Shown here piece by piece: positions 22,920 through 36,300 of a stretch of DNA of 64,000 nt. How positions within the stretch are numbered: position 1 is the first letter of the stretch; the number at the start of each line of letters is the position of its first letter. Below the pieces are notes generated by a model. The model saw only the letters and a program-made list of their open reading frames with translations, was not told the origin of the DNA and searched no databases. Position numbers and translations under genes: made by a program. Source of the stretch: Eremophila alpestris peregrina (lineage: Eukaryota > Chordata > Aves > Passeriformes > Alaudidae). The stretch spans positions 11,893,724 to 11,957,723 of the forward strand of contig WMCF01000014.1 in NCBI GenBank assembly GCA_009792885.1, in the 5' to 3' direction.

Positions 22920-25900
22920 TGTTCAAACGTCCAAGGTTCCATCAGACTCTTCCAGCTAAGCGCCATCTTCCTTTGCATTTCTAGGGGATGAGAACATAAG
23001 GAAATGCCATTCCTTTTACAGCTAAATCGTGCTATTACTCCAGCTACTTCTGAGATATTGGTACTGTTTGTTCTCCTAGCAGCAACTTTGAGATACTCAA
23101 ACAGTCACATATTGCTCAGAGAAAATACAGAAGAAAAACAAGCTGAAATTTTGGTGGAGACCCTAATTATGAACACATAAGGATGAGTACATTTTTCTTC
23201 ATTAAGTCCAGAATGTCCAGCCTGTACAACACAGCAAGAATTTCTAACCCTTCTCAAGTAATGCCATTGATGCCAGATATTTAGTGCAATGATTTCAGCA
23301 GTGAATGTCAAATATCTCTCAAATATTTGCATGCTTCTTAGCTCCTAAACTGACAAGCTTTAATTTAAGCAGATATAAGTGAAATCTGCCACAGCACATG
23401 TTGGCTAAGATATTTAAATTATGCAGGCCACAATGAGAAAGACATAGAGCAATGCAATCCTCATTAGAATCAGTGTGGCAGAGGCTCTTCTCATTACAGT
23501 TATTTAAACAATAAATTAATTAAAAACTCCTCAAAAAGCCCAAGCACAAAACTATTCAAGATGTGTGGGAAAAATGCCACAGTCTTGCAATCTGCTCTTC
23601 CTGGAAAAAATGGCAGTCCTTTCTTTTCAGCTTCACTTCTCTTTCCCCTACAGATCTCATGTGGAGTATATAATACATAACCAAGCAAATGGGGCAACAG
23701 AAAGTGTGAGGACATTAATTCCTGCATCTTAACTTTATGTAAGCTCAACAGATCCCAGCAGTGGAGGAAGTGGCAAACTGAACTTGGGGGCTCCTCAAGT
23801 TGCTAAAAGAATTATCTGCTCTTTCCAACATGAGTTCTTAGTCATTTCTCCCTCAGCTCGTTTTCTTGTCTTTAGCCCATCCTTCTTGGATACAGTAAGC
23901 TTCATAGGACAGACACTATGCCCTTTTAACTTTGCTTTTCCCTGGAAATTATAACATGCCAGCCTGTATCTTTCTATCTTCTTTCGCCCACCCTAGCCTT
24001 TTGAGCCTGTTGGCACATTTCAAGCCAGCTACTGGAGGATTACAAGATAAAAGATGAAATTCCAGAAATCATGTGAAAGTAAGAAAGGAGGAAATAATTG
24101 TTGTGCTTTTAACAAAAGAAACCTCTAAGAACTTTTTTACCATATTTTTGGTCACCACAGAATCCAGAAGTGAGCATTTTGAGGAGTTTCCCAGCTGCAG
24201 GCAAACTTGGATAGAGCTCATACCTTCTTTGACACAGGCTAATCCAGTCACAACATCCAAAGCCAAAGAAAACCAGGCTTCTCATGTGCCACTCATTAAT
24301 TCCAGCTATCAGACCCTAATTCAGGTCTGCTTTTGGGTAGAACTAATTGTTTTCTCCTCCTTTCTGTTCATGTCCATGGTGGACAAAGGAATGGATCTAA
24401 ACCTGCTGTTAGGTGCCCACAGTGCCCCTCGGACAGGTGGAGAGGCCTGATAGCAAGGGATCTTCTGTCCCTCCTCTAACCACTCAGTTCTCCTCCAGAG
24501 CAGTTACTGGGACACCTTTAATTCATGTGCTGAGCATGTCCAGAAATAGAAATGTTTTGGCTACATTGGGCCAAACATCTTGGAGCCATCCTACACCAGA
24601 AGGCATTTGGGACTTATGAACTTGGTCCTCTAGTGCTGACATCACATGGCTGGTGGTGAGGAGAAACTCCTATTGAATCTGTCCTGTTAGACAGCCAGCA
24701 GCAGCTCAGTTGCCAGGGTTTAGCAGGAGTGCACAGAGGGAGCTCTTCTTTTGGGATCTGGTCACTTTCTGCCCCAGGTGCCTCCTGCCCAGGTAGTGTT
24801 CATAATTATTCTCTCAGTCTGAAGCCAAGCAAACTGGGAATAACAGATGATGGTGATGACTAACTACAGACATCCTGTTAATGCCCTGCTGGGATGATCA
24901 GCCAATAAATTTCCATCCAAAGATAAGTGCCTAAGAAAATGGAACATGCCAACCTCTCTCCAGTGATGGAAGAGGCAATCTAAACCATTAAACTTCTCAC
25001 TCTTGCAGAGGTACCTTTACAATCTGTCCTTCAGACTCCAAAATATACAATTCAATCATTTAAACTTGTAACAATTTTATTTTTAATACAGACAAACTTG
25101 TTAGATTCAGTTGGGGTACATTTCAGACTCTATAAATAATGTTCACATAATTACATTATAAATTTAGTGCAGAATTTCAAGTCTTACTTTTTAGATGCTA
25201 AATGCTTTTAGTAGAAAGCTTTTTAGATAATAGTATATTTCTTGTATTATGCATTCATAAATTTCTTTCAGTGATAGGAATGAGTTGAAAGATCAGTTCA
25301 ACACTGATGATTAGTTTCTTAATTAAGTTACTGTGTTTAAAGAGGGATAAATAAATACCGGTCACAACTTAAAGGGAAGCAAAAGTGGATCACAGAACAT
25401 GAAAAGGCTGCCCAGTGAAAGAAAACAACAAAATGTTGCATTTTTCTCTCTGGAGAAGGGCTTTTGCAAGTGGCTAGTGCGATTTTTCTCCCTTACAAGA
25501 AGTGGACTGGAAATGTTGCACTGAGCTGTCATGAAAAAGGGGTCAGTCAGGGGTGTTTTATAAGGTGGGGAACGAGATTTACAGCAACATAATCAGTTGG
25601 CCAGTTCATCATTACACACTACACGTGTCCTAAATTAGGAGAGCATGAAGAGGGTGGATACATTACGCTGCTTCACGGGAAGCAATTTAAGCGAGTTGTT
25701 CTTGTTCCAGTTCTTTGAGACTCAACAACACATCTCCCAGGAATCTGTAAATCATGAGCAGGTGATATTGTTGGCTGTCATAGCACAGACAGGCAGAGCC
25801 AGTTACAACTTTTACCAGGCTTTGTTTCTGTTCTTGTTCTTAAAAATCTCCTTTCCAGGAAGCTGCAAAACAAACCACAAAACAATCAGCAAAGTAGGAC

Positions 25901-27452
25901 AGCACAAAACAAAATTCCAGAGATAAGACACATGCTTATAATATAGTATTTGACATCTGTTTGGGAACATTGCTGAGTTAAATATCAGTCCTTTACCAGA
26001 TTTATATATGTATGCCTGCTCTCTCTCTCTGTTCACCTATGTAGCCTGTGTCAGTGCAGTATCTGAATGCCCCGGGAAACACCAATGAATGGACTCTCAC
26101 AGCACCATTTGGGGTACCAAAATATAGAGATTAACAGATTTCTCTGAGGACAGATGTAAAATATATGGCAGAGGAAGGCCCCAGAATTCTGGTTCCACAT
26201 AACCGTAGCAGAAGCATCTATGTTACAGGGTCCCCCATCTACCTGGCACATAAAAGGTTGTTACTGATTACTTCTGTGGCCACTGAGGAGGGAACAAGAT
26301 TTACATCAAAGACAATTGTGTTGGACAGGAGGGGAATCTTCTAACTGCAGAGAAAGGAGATACTGGGACAGGATATTCACAGCAACACTTGTGACTTGTC
26401 CTTCAAATAGGTTTTTGAAAAAGGGCTGATAAATAATCCTCAGGAATGGGTCTTTTGAAAGATGGAATTGCCCTGCTGTGTTCTATGCTGTGGACACGAC
26501 AGCCTAGGGTATTACCTAGTTTGTTTTGCTGTCTTTAGCTTTGCAGTGCATATCAGGACTTGAGTAGTAGACAAGAGGTGGTGACACTTACTATCACCAT
26601 GGTAAAAGAGAAATGGGTTTAAGTCTACTGTGTCAGAAGATATACAAAATTATATAGCTCGTGAATTATTATTATATTAGAATAAACCAAGAAGCTATTG
26701 AGGACTTGGGACAGGCTCTCTCAGCAATGCTGAAGCACAGTCAGTGGGGCATGAGGGAACATCTCCATATAAAGAGGCTAGGGCTCTGACATGAACTATA
26801 GGGAGTATGTAAGGTGTGCTGAAAAATAAAGCAACTTTCAGGAATTCTCTCAGCTGATCAGTCAAGAATCTATGAGATATAAAGCAAATTAAATGGCCAC
26901 ATCTGCATGGAAGATGAGATCTTATGGATCCAACTCAACCCCTTTTTTCAATTCAACAGAGCACTTCCATCTGACTTCAGGAGCTTGGACTTGGCTTCAC
27001 CTTTATAAAAAGTGACCCAAACTTAGTATTTTATATGGGGCTGGATTCCTGGGGAATGCCAAGAAATTTAGCACCCTTCAATGGAGTCTCTTGTTACAGC
27101 ACACTTGTGTGGGATTTCTGAACATCTCGAAGCCCATCCTGTCCCAAAGTCACAGACGAATAGTGACTGCACAGATGCAGTCAGAGGCCTTTCAACTTTC
27201 TTTATGTGCATGCAGCATCTCACGGTGCTCAAGCATTAAAATGCAGGTATCACATTTCTGAGCTGAGCTTTCCAATCAAAAATATATCTGTGCATAACCC
27301 TAGCCATCATTTTGCAGTGCATCTTCCTCCCCTTGCTTGTTTGAATGGGGTTTGCGTCTGCCCTCTTTATGGAGATGAAATAATTGAAACTAGTTGAAAA
27401 TAGTTGACATAAAGCATGTGTTCTGAATTATTTATGTGTTTTCAAGGGATTT

Positions 27453-27486
27453 AAAAAAAAAAAGGAAGAAAAAAAGAAAAAAAAAA
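27453..27486 (+). repeat. A-rich low-complexity tract
   Basis: A short stretch consists almost only of A with a few G interruptions. It has no associated retroposon body. Confidence 0.85.
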
Positions 27487-28560
27487 TAGAACAAAAATAC
27501 CAAGCATTCCTGTCTATCTATGCAGCAGAAATGGGGAGGATCTGAGAACAAATACAGCCACTTCAAAACCATGGTTTGCATTCTGTGAGGAAAATACCTG
27601 TTATGTCATGTATGGGTATGTGAGTTTTCTATGGATTAAGCAAACACCACCATATGCTGCAGGTCAGAAAAAAAGAATAGAACCTTGTGCATGTATAAAG
27701 ATACAGATATCTGTCTCCTGCCATTTCTAACAGCACGCAGAGTTAGAGTTCATAGCAGGATCTGGCACTGAGGAACCAACATGTGCATCTGAATATGGCC
27801 CTGCAGAGATGGATACATTTGTTTGCATGCTTATACTGCATCAGGGGTGGAATATGCAGCTCATTTCGTCTCTTTTGGCTAAGCTGGGGAAGGCTCAAGT
27901 CATGAAGCTCTGGCAGCATACCACCCATAAGGGCATTCTCAACAAAAAGCCCCAAAATCCTTTGAGTAGCCAAGCTGCAGGTATATATCTGAGAGTTTGC
28001 ACAGTCCATCTCCCCATGTTACAGGATCTCAACTGTCATAACTTGATCTTCACTACACTCTAGGGAAAAATCTAAGTGAAAAGGTTTTCCGAGTTATAGG
28101 CCTCACTTTTCTGTTCATGAGAGAGACCATTTTTATGTGGCCATGGTATGTTGCATTTACCTGAAGATTATGTTCAGCTGTTGCCTTTCCAAACCTTTTG
28201 ATACAGTGCCTGTAGATGTTCACTAGCCTGTCAAGGATAAAATGAATACAGGGGAATCTTGGAAAGACATCAAGCAGAGAGGAACCTAGATCACAATAAC
28301 ATGATACCAAGTGTAGATAAGGATCCAAACTTATCTGGGGCCTGGGGTTTAGTTGGCCCCTTTCTATCCACAACATCAATGCTTACAAAAAACCCTCTAA
28401 AATTTTACACATGCAACTTCTGTGACATTGGCCATTGAGGAACTCATCCTGGTTTTGGTAAGTGGTGGGAAAACTGGCTTTTTTGGCACAGAGCTATTAC
28501 TTTTGCTTCTGGGAAGCAAAGAAAGTAAAAATAGATCAGTAACTACAGCTCAAGAGACAG

Positions 28561-28581
28561 ATTTACATGGCCCATGTAAAT
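28561..28581. repeat. Near-perfect 21-bp palindrome
   Basis: Arms of 10 bp (ATTTACATGG and CCATGTAAAT) are separated by a single C. It could form a cruciform or act as a dimeric protein site, but a few palindromes of this size are expected by chance in 64 kb. Confidence 0.8.
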
Positions 28582-31500
28582 ACAAAATTTGGCCAGGCTT
28601 CTTTTATTTACAGTTGTTTGATCTTTATAATATCTTTTCATTATAATAATCTTTTACATTAAAGATGGTTCTTATCACAGAAATCAGCCTCAAATCCAAG
28701 GCTAGATGTGGATTATCCTTTACCTAGACGAATCCTTTTTAACCCCATATCTGCAGGACATTTTACAGGATTTAAACTCTGGTTCAGAGCCAGACATAAT
28801 TTCCTCTTTTAACAAAAATGTAATTTTTTTTCTAAGTTTGCTGGCCATAAGGCATTTCTCAGTTTCAATATGGTCACTTCTAGAGAACCTATCCTGAGTT
28901 GGTATACACTGTTCAGGAAACAAAGGCAAGTATTACTCCTCTAGTGTGACATAGTCTTATAAGCCTCTTGCAAGCCCACCTCCTCGCCCCTCTCCCTCTA
29001 AGGCCAGAAACCTGTTGCTACAGATTTTTGGTACTTGAGGCTGGAATCAGACGTCAGAGTGATGAGGGGAGCACAGAACAACAGAACTGCTCTCTGGCCA
29101 CATGATAGTGACAGTCTGCCAGCATCTCTGTCCCTACCTTGACAAACATTGCTGCCTGGTTATTGAAACCACCTGCAGATCTCCCTTCTACTCACATGAT
29201 GAGCAAATCCAGACCACTGACTGGAAATCTCTAAGCCCTAGGATCCCCTTACTTCCTTTTTTAACAAAGACAATTTCAAAATCTGGTAGCTTGGAAACTC
29301 ACAGTGTTCAGCACAAATTGCTTTAAATCCCAGTGGAAAATAGATTCTTCCATTCCAATAACACAGAGTTTGCTTAGAGAGCTGGCAATTCAGAGGAGAC
29401 TGAACCACAGCTCCTGCCAAGCCTCGGCTGCACACAACAGCAGCCGCGGCAATGAGTATTTATTTTTTCCCACAGCAGTGGAATTGAGACATCACTCGTG
29501 TAAATACGTTTCTCCATGTTTTAAATGATGGCTGCTTAAGGGTGTCTCCCACACTTCAAGAAGCTGAGTGCACATTTTTGTCTAGTCACCTGCTCTGGAA
29601 AATCTGGATCACGTCATGTACCTCAGCAATGTCTTAGATTGGATACCCCCACTGGCCTTTAAAACACAAAACAACTTCTGAGGTGAGGGAAAGGAGAACC
29701 TCAGTAAAACATTATAGAGGGGAGAATATTTAATTCTCCTTTAATTAGCACCTGGCATCTTCGTCACTAGTTTCAGTCATCCTCACACATAAGCCCACAC
29801 TTACAACCATCCACTGCTGTCTCAAAGACCTTCTCCACAGCCTGCTAGGGACTTATGCTAAATACTGATCTAGCCTCAGTCCCATCCAACCAGCAATACC
29901 TTTAACACATTGCTGACCCCAAAACTGCAGGAAAAGTGGGATTATTCTTTGTCACTCTCATCCCAGTAAGCATCATCCTTCTTAGTCACTAAAGTCCAAT
30001 ACCATACAATGTCCTAGGTCTTCCTTACAGGCAGTGGTTGCTGTTGCAGCCCTACAGGAGCCAGATGGATTCCCTTTTTTCTCAGGGAAAATGCCAGCAC
30101 CATGAAGAGCCTGCCTTACCAAAATACTCAGGAGTCAGCACAGTAATCAGCAAGAGCCAGAAGTTTTCTACAGAGCCCCAGATCCAGGACTGATGTTAGG
30201 ATTTAGCAGTGTCTGACACAGGCAGATGTGGCCAAAGAAAACCAGCTACCCCAAACTGGTTGCAGTTGCAACTGCATCTGAAGCTGGCCAGAACTCTGAG
30301 GTGGTCTTCTCCCACCTTTTCCCTAATGTGAGAAGCCCAAGCATGCCAAAGGGGTTAGGATCTGCACAGATGTAAGTTCAAGCAACTGCAGTCAAAGAGA
30401 GCACAAAACTTGGAACAGAAGAAAAAACAACAGTCCTCACCACTCCTTCCCCACCCCATCTTCCCAGCTGCCATGTATTCACATGCTAAGGAGCTCCCAA
30501 ACCTTTCCTAAGTCCAGCAGTTTTCAATGCTCAGCCCCAAGTCTTGAACCATTACTGTTGGCTCCTGGGAGAGGCTCTGTGAGGGCCCCAAGTGGGGATG
30601 TCATGGCCCAGTGCCATGCTCAGGAGCTTTTTAAGAGCTTTGCTCCACTTTTGGGGGTATATGTCAGATAGAATAGATGCCCCACACTCTGCTCTGTAAA
30701 AGCCCTCCTCTCCTCCCAGAAGCCTTCTGAGAAGTTTTCCCTTCTCTTCAGAACTGAAGCAGACAGAATAAAACACCTTGCTGTTCATTCACAGCTTTCC
30801 TAACAAAGCAGAACATGCACTGGCAGTAAAACAAAATGGTTACTTTCCCTGCAGCAAATTACACAGCTTTGTCTGGCATATTTTTCCATTCCAAAACCAT
30901 CCCAAGAATGAGAGCAGTAAATGGGCACCATCAGGGGGCTGGGAACAAGTATCAGAACAAGTTCCACCATAAAGCACTTGTGTAGCCACAGATACACATG
31001 CAATGAGGACACAGAAAAGCTCATGAGGGAATCAACCATTTTCCCATCAGAGAAGGACTCAAGTGTTGTCCCATCAAAAAGGGTAGGGGCCACACAGTGA
31101 GCAGTAAGGAGAAAACTAAATATTGAGTTGCTGCTCAGTAATTGAGCACAGCCCATGCTGTGCACGAAATAAGGCAGAAATGAAAGGGAGGAAAACAGCA
31201 GAAGCATATGTAATTAAATGCTATGACAGAAAAACATTCCCACAGGGACCAACAGAAGATACCAGGGTAGCTGGAATTTTGGGACTTGCTGGCTTGAAAT
31301 TGTCAAGCATGTGCAGGTATGAGTGTGTCTGTATGTGTGTATTCTGGCTGTGCATGTGGCATTGCTCCCCAGGCATGTGTGTAGATGGCACAGGTCATCT
31401 ACATAAAATCAGTAGCCCAGTCCCTTGAGAGGATGCTAGAGTGATGGGAACTGAGGCTAGAAGGACAGGTGTCAGAGGTCCATCAACAAAAGGCTGTGCA

Positions 31501-32539
31501 GAAGAACAGAGGGGTTCCTTATACTGTTCATGTACATATACAATTCCCACTTTTGAAGAATTTGTGAGTAGCAGGACATTTAGAGTTGAGTCACAGGTTA
31601 CCTACTAGAAAACAACAGCCTTGCCTTTCCAACTCTGAGGGCATCCTTAAATTAACTTCTTTTTTAATGTGCATGCATTCAGCTTTAGCATGAGCAATGG
31701 CTGGAGTAGGAGAAATTCATGATACCTCTCTTCTGGTAGAGAAACTAGGAAGCTGGGCACCTACCCATCATTTACACTTCTCTTTCTGTTTGCCTGCAGA
31801 TCACTGGTCAAAATGATAGTTTTTGATCACAGATCAAAAAGTAGTTGTTCCGATTCTGGGACAGGCCTAGAGAGTGAGGCAAGGCCTGTGTGGATTTGGA
31901 AAAAACAACAGCAGGCAGCAGATGGGAAGTGGAGGTAACCTGGAGAGACAGTGGAAAACTATCTTAGTAGGTAGCAGCTGGGATGGAAGTGGCCAGTTTA
32001 AGGGGAGAAAAAAAGACAGAGCTATAATGCTGTACACTCTGGACACTTTACTGTAAAGTATGAAAAAAAGCATGGAAAAGGAAAATCAGAAGGCAGCCTT
32101 TAATTTCTCTAGTTTCTGGCAGCCTGGGAAGCCTTGTTCTGATCACTAAAGTAATGACCAGTCTACAGTATAGCAAGAGAGGAGGGTGCCAGCCACCTCT
32201 CTTCCAAAACTGACCAAAGCTGCCAGAAATTTTCCCACTGGCTTGGGCCTAAAGGTGCCAGTAAACCGATTGCTAATCTCTAACACATGCCTTGTCTCAG
32301 CAGTCGCAGTGGGGTGAGGCACAAGGGTTTTAATTTCTGCTTTACATCCTTCCCGCTAACGCCCAGCATGCCTCTCCCTTCTCCACATGGCTTTGCGACC
32401 TCTGCTTCTGCTATTTTCCACCTTCATTTTCCAAAAGTCAGCCTCAGGGTCAGAGAAGGTGCTGAAGCACTGTGCGGGAGCAAAACCCAAACACGGCTAC
32501 TTAAAGCAAATATTATTTTTCAACTGAAAGACTTCTAAA

Positions 32540-32765
32540 TTTTTTCCCCCCCAGTTTATTTTTAGAACAATTGTAAAACATACAAATCCTGGAGGCCTCA
32601 AGAACTTTCCTGCTGTGCTATTGATTTAATTTATTTCTTTAATTTGTTAAAACCTCACCAAAAATAATGTTATTCTTCAGAGACTTTGCTTGCCCAGGTT
32701 TTGCATATATTATTTGCTGCAAAAGATTAATGAGGTAGCAAAGGCATTTTTTAATGGATTCCCTT
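32540..32765. promoter_or_regulatory. Candidate conserved non-coding element
   Basis: The stretch has an SOX-like AACAATTGTAAAAC, tandem TTTAATTTATTTC/TTTAATTTGTTAAAAC words, AAAATAATGTTATTC and AAAGATTAATGAGG. No open frame covers it. It lies directly next to the CpG-rich patch at 32.9-33.3 kb. The pairing of an AT-rich motif cluster with a CpG-rich patch makes this the most promoter- or enhancer-like kilobase in the window, but this remains inference. Confidence 0.25.
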
Positions 32766-32833
32766 GGTTTTCTCTCACTCTCCATCACTTCTACTTTTTT
32801 TTTTAACTCACACAGCAGTGCAGGTCCACGAGG

Positions 32834-32873
32834 CTGCTAAGAGCTCTCCAAGTCTGCTAAGAGCTGTCCACAG
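32834..32873 (+). repeat. Tandem 20-bp duplication
   Basis: The word CTGCTAAGAGCT followed by CTCCA/GTCCA occurs twice in direct succession with a 20-bp period (32834-32853 and 32854-32873). The copies differ at a few bases near their ends. It is a short local duplication at the edge of the CpG-rich patch. Confidence 0.8.
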
Positions 32874-32929
32874 GCAGGACACGGGTATGGGAAGAAAGTA
32901 AAAACACAACTCTTTCACAACTCTTCTTC

Positions 32930-33300
32930 CTTCCCCGCTCAGAGATGCTGTGCTAGCCAGAGCGCTGCACCAGCCTCCGGCAGATCCAACGCCTCCACAG
33001 CCCCGTCCTTTGGAGGCTCGGAGGGAGTGGAGGGAGCTGAACATCCCGGGTTTACAGGAAGGCTGCTCGTGTGACAGCGGCTAATCCCACGCATAGCTCA
33101 GAGGTGCCGTCAGCGGGCCCGGCGATGCACAGAGGCCCTGCTCTTGGCTCGCTGAGGAATCTGCTGACACTCCCAGAGACTCTTGGGGAGCACTTTGGAT
33201 CCTGGCCCCAGAAACCTTCCCATCGACCTGCTCCCCTTACGGGAACTGAGCAATGCCTGAAGTGTGGCAGCAGCACAGGCTTCCGTGGTGGTGGCTAAGA
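32930..33300. promoter_or_regulatory. Small CpG-rich patch, possible CpG island or orphan promoter
   Basis: This is the most CpG-dense stretch in the window. I count about 17-18 CpGs in about 370 bp, in sequence visibly richer in G+C than its surroundings, with a cluster GCCGTCAGCGGGCCCGGCGA around 33107-33126. A hand estimate puts the observed/expected CpG ratio near 0.5-0.6, around the lower limit for a CpG island. Overlapping open frames (plus 33071-33298, minus 33052-33276 and 32808-33044) follow from the GC-rich, stop-poor sequence and have no recognisable family. It could be a non-coding RNA promoter, an alternative first exon, an enhancer or an eroded unrecognised repeat. Confidence 0.35.
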
Positions 33301-36300
33301 ATTAGATCTGTTTCTATTTCTCCATCCAGAACAACCAGGCTATTTGTCAAGCAGACACACTATGCTTAGAGGTGTCTAAATACTTTCTCTTCTCTCAGCC
33401 CACGCTCAGCCTCTATTCCACAGAGCACAGATTTTGCCTGACAGGAGGGGAAATGGAGACAGAAAAGAGGAAAACAAGAAGTGAGGGAGCACAGGGAGAG
33501 TGGGTTAAGATACTGGGGTCAGGGCAGAAAGATATAGCAGGTTATTTGTGATAGCATTGGGGACAGGGTAGGTCTGTGTTGGGGCAAAGGTATGTAAAAG
33601 GAAAAAGAAGTCACAACACTCTGCTGCAGAAGTGAGGAGAAGAAAGGTGAAAGTCTCTGGAAAAGCAGCCAACAGAGACCTCTTCTCTTTCTTCACATGC
33701 AAAGCTGATTTTTAACCTGAATGTACCAAAAAGAAATGGCAAGCAGCCACTCTTCTAGCTTGTCTCCCTGTCTTTTGGGAAATCTGCCTGTTTGCTTTAG
33801 GGCTGGAGACTCCTATATGCTGAAGAGCTGAAGATAAATGCCCTGTAGCACGACTGCAGCCGGGCCACTCAGCACATCACAGCACTCAAACCATTTAGAA
33901 CAATTTGGAACTCGGTCCAGCCTGACCCATCAGAGAGAATACACAACAGGAACCAAGTCTGGGATGCTAACCATGATATGATTTCATTTAGGGGGACCAG
34001 CTAGGGTCCAATGGCCATTTACATTCTATGGGGCAAATCCATGCAGCTCAGTATCTTTTTTTACCATAACCTTAACACTAACACTGTCAGGACCATTGCC
34101 AAACATTTCTGAGTGTGCCACTGGTGCAGCACTGAGCCCCATAATCTGCATTCTTGCCTGAATCAGAGTGTGTCAGACATGATCAGCCATATTTCTACAG
34201 GATCTATTCTGCACACTCAGCTGCTCTGCTTTGGGTGCTGGTGCCACACAGGCACAAATGTTCTGTGAGAAATCCAGCTCCTGCAGTGTGCCATTCAGGC
34301 TGACACCAGCAGCACATTTTTCTCACCCTGTCTTCTTTTTCCAACAGAAAGAGCAAGGTAGAGCAGCAGTGCAGGAATAAGGAAATGACATGAAAGTACC
34401 TGTCTAGAACAGCCAACTCAAAGACAGTGACACACAATAAATAACCCCGAAAACTGAAAAATGGGGCTGCCAATATCTGTCACACCAGAAATGTCATAAA
34501 CCACAAAAGAGACATGCCAATCATTTGAGGGCCCCCCCAAGAAGAATTTTTATACCACCATATTTCATAACTTATTTTGCTACCTGGAGGGCCCAATTTC
34601 CTAATCTGTGTCTACCTCTTCCTCCCCAGTTCAGTCCCCACTGCTGCAGGTGCATTCACATCGCTGGCCACCCATCCCCAGAGGCACCTACGGCCCTCCA
34701 GTGCACATAAAACACTGCTTCATGCAACATGCTTAGTGCTGGGATCCAAAGGAAGGACTGCTGAGGGAGGCAAACCAAAACAATAGCTCAGTTATGGTTC
34801 AGACTAAGGAATAAGATCAGCTGGGAGGAAGTGTCCCTTGTGTATTCAGCTAGTTTTGGAGGTAAGACTTCTGTCCACATTGAACTCAGTGCTATCAGAC
34901 AAGGTAGCTTAGAGCCAATTAGGGCATTTCTAGATGAATTGCAATCACAGCCCTATGCCCTCTCAGGCAACTCTGAAAAAACCATAAACATTTAGTTCAA
35001 CCAACAGAATTTTAAGTGTGCACATGTACCCCTAACACCTTTGAATATCACCGACTAGATTGTTCAATATATCATGTTGATCAAAAACTTGACAGGATTG
35101 CCCTTCTGGATTTTCTTTGATTTGGTTTGGTTTTTTGGTGTGTTTTTTCTTTTTTTTTTTAATGGTGTGACACATGGTAAACAATACCACACAGATATGG
35201 TAATGTCACTTAAATAATCCCATACATAGCAAAGATTCTTTCATACATTCATTCAAAGTAGGCCTGAGGCAAGCCAAATATACAAACAATTAGAGATCTG
35301 TAGTCATGCCAAGAAACATTCTTGCAGCATATAGGCCCAAGAGAAAATATAGAGAAGATAAAGAATATTATTAACACATATCTGGAGATAATAGTATTTG
35401 ATGAATTTCGCTATGAGTGTCTCTGTCATCCTGGCAATTTCCATAAAAAGGACTGGACTGACATTTTTCACATTTACCTGCAATCTATAGTCCAATCTAT
35501 ATCTCTGCAACACGGCTTAGTATCTGGAATTTAAACAGCTGCTAAGCCATCTTCTTTTGTTTTGTTACACAGTAATTAGATCTACCTCCTTCACTCAGTT
35601 CATGACCAATATTTCTGTTTCACTCACATCCCAAGACAATTTCTGTTGCCCTTTTCTTTAATTTTTTTCCACAAAAAGGCTTTTTTTCCCCCTCCTGAAA
35701 TTTGTAAGCTTTTTGTTCCTGTTACAACCTTTGGCACGCAAAGCAGGCGGTATCAGAAAGTGCAAATGCTTCCATATTCTTTGAATTCCTATAAACTGCT
35801 GTATGGTTTTGTTCATCTTAAGTACCCAGTCTTTTGATATCTCAGCCCGTCCGTTCCACGCTCACAAGTTAATAAGACTAGAGGCAGGGAGAGACATGAG
35901 AAAGGCCACCCAATTAAAGTGAGAAAATGAAGATCAAAACAGGCTGCTGTGCTGTCATATGGTCAGGTACTGAACTGTGCCTGGTGCAGTCACTGATAAC
36001 AGGCTAGATAACACTGCATATGTCACTTTGCTGTGACCTTCACCAGTCACCTGGCTTGAGCCTTATGAGAGCTGATTGACTTTTAAGTTAAAAAGGCTTA
36101 GATTAAAACTATTAGTAACCCTGAAAATCCTCAAATAACTTCACTGAAACAAGAGGAATGACTTTGAAATTACAAGCCCTGTGGAAAGGACTGTACATAA
36201 TTTGATAATGGACACAGATCATTTTCTTCTCCATTAAACCAGCAGGAACTGAGCAATGAAAGTCCATGCTTACTAGAGGGATAGGGGACTAACCCACGTG

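Larger units (their letters stand above)
22920..32539. other. Unique non-coding DNA, no gene seen
   Basis: Almost 10 kb contains no recognisable gene, RNA or interspersed repeat. Details seen: an A/G-rich low-complexity tract at 27453-27486; an AT-rich motif-dense block at 25030-25375; a 10-bp-arm inverted repeat at 28561-28581; a 9-bp-arm inverted repeat at 31820-31840; and a TG-rich patch around 31320-31380. The longest frames (135 codons minus strand at 30800-31207, 125 codons plus strand at 24073-24450, 108 codons minus strand at 28053-28379) carry no recognisable domain. Confidence 0.55.

Noticed and set aside
28053..28379. 108-codon minus-strand frame considered as a possible exon
   Set aside because: The sequence looks protein-like in composition (His, Cys, Arg spread), but I recognise no family and saw no convincing flanking splice pattern.
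30800..31207. 135-codon minus-strand frame with hydrophobic stretches
   Set aside because: The plus strand is purine-rich here, which yields Leu/Phe/Ser-rich minus-strand translations resembling membrane segments. No family motif, and no splice or promoter context.
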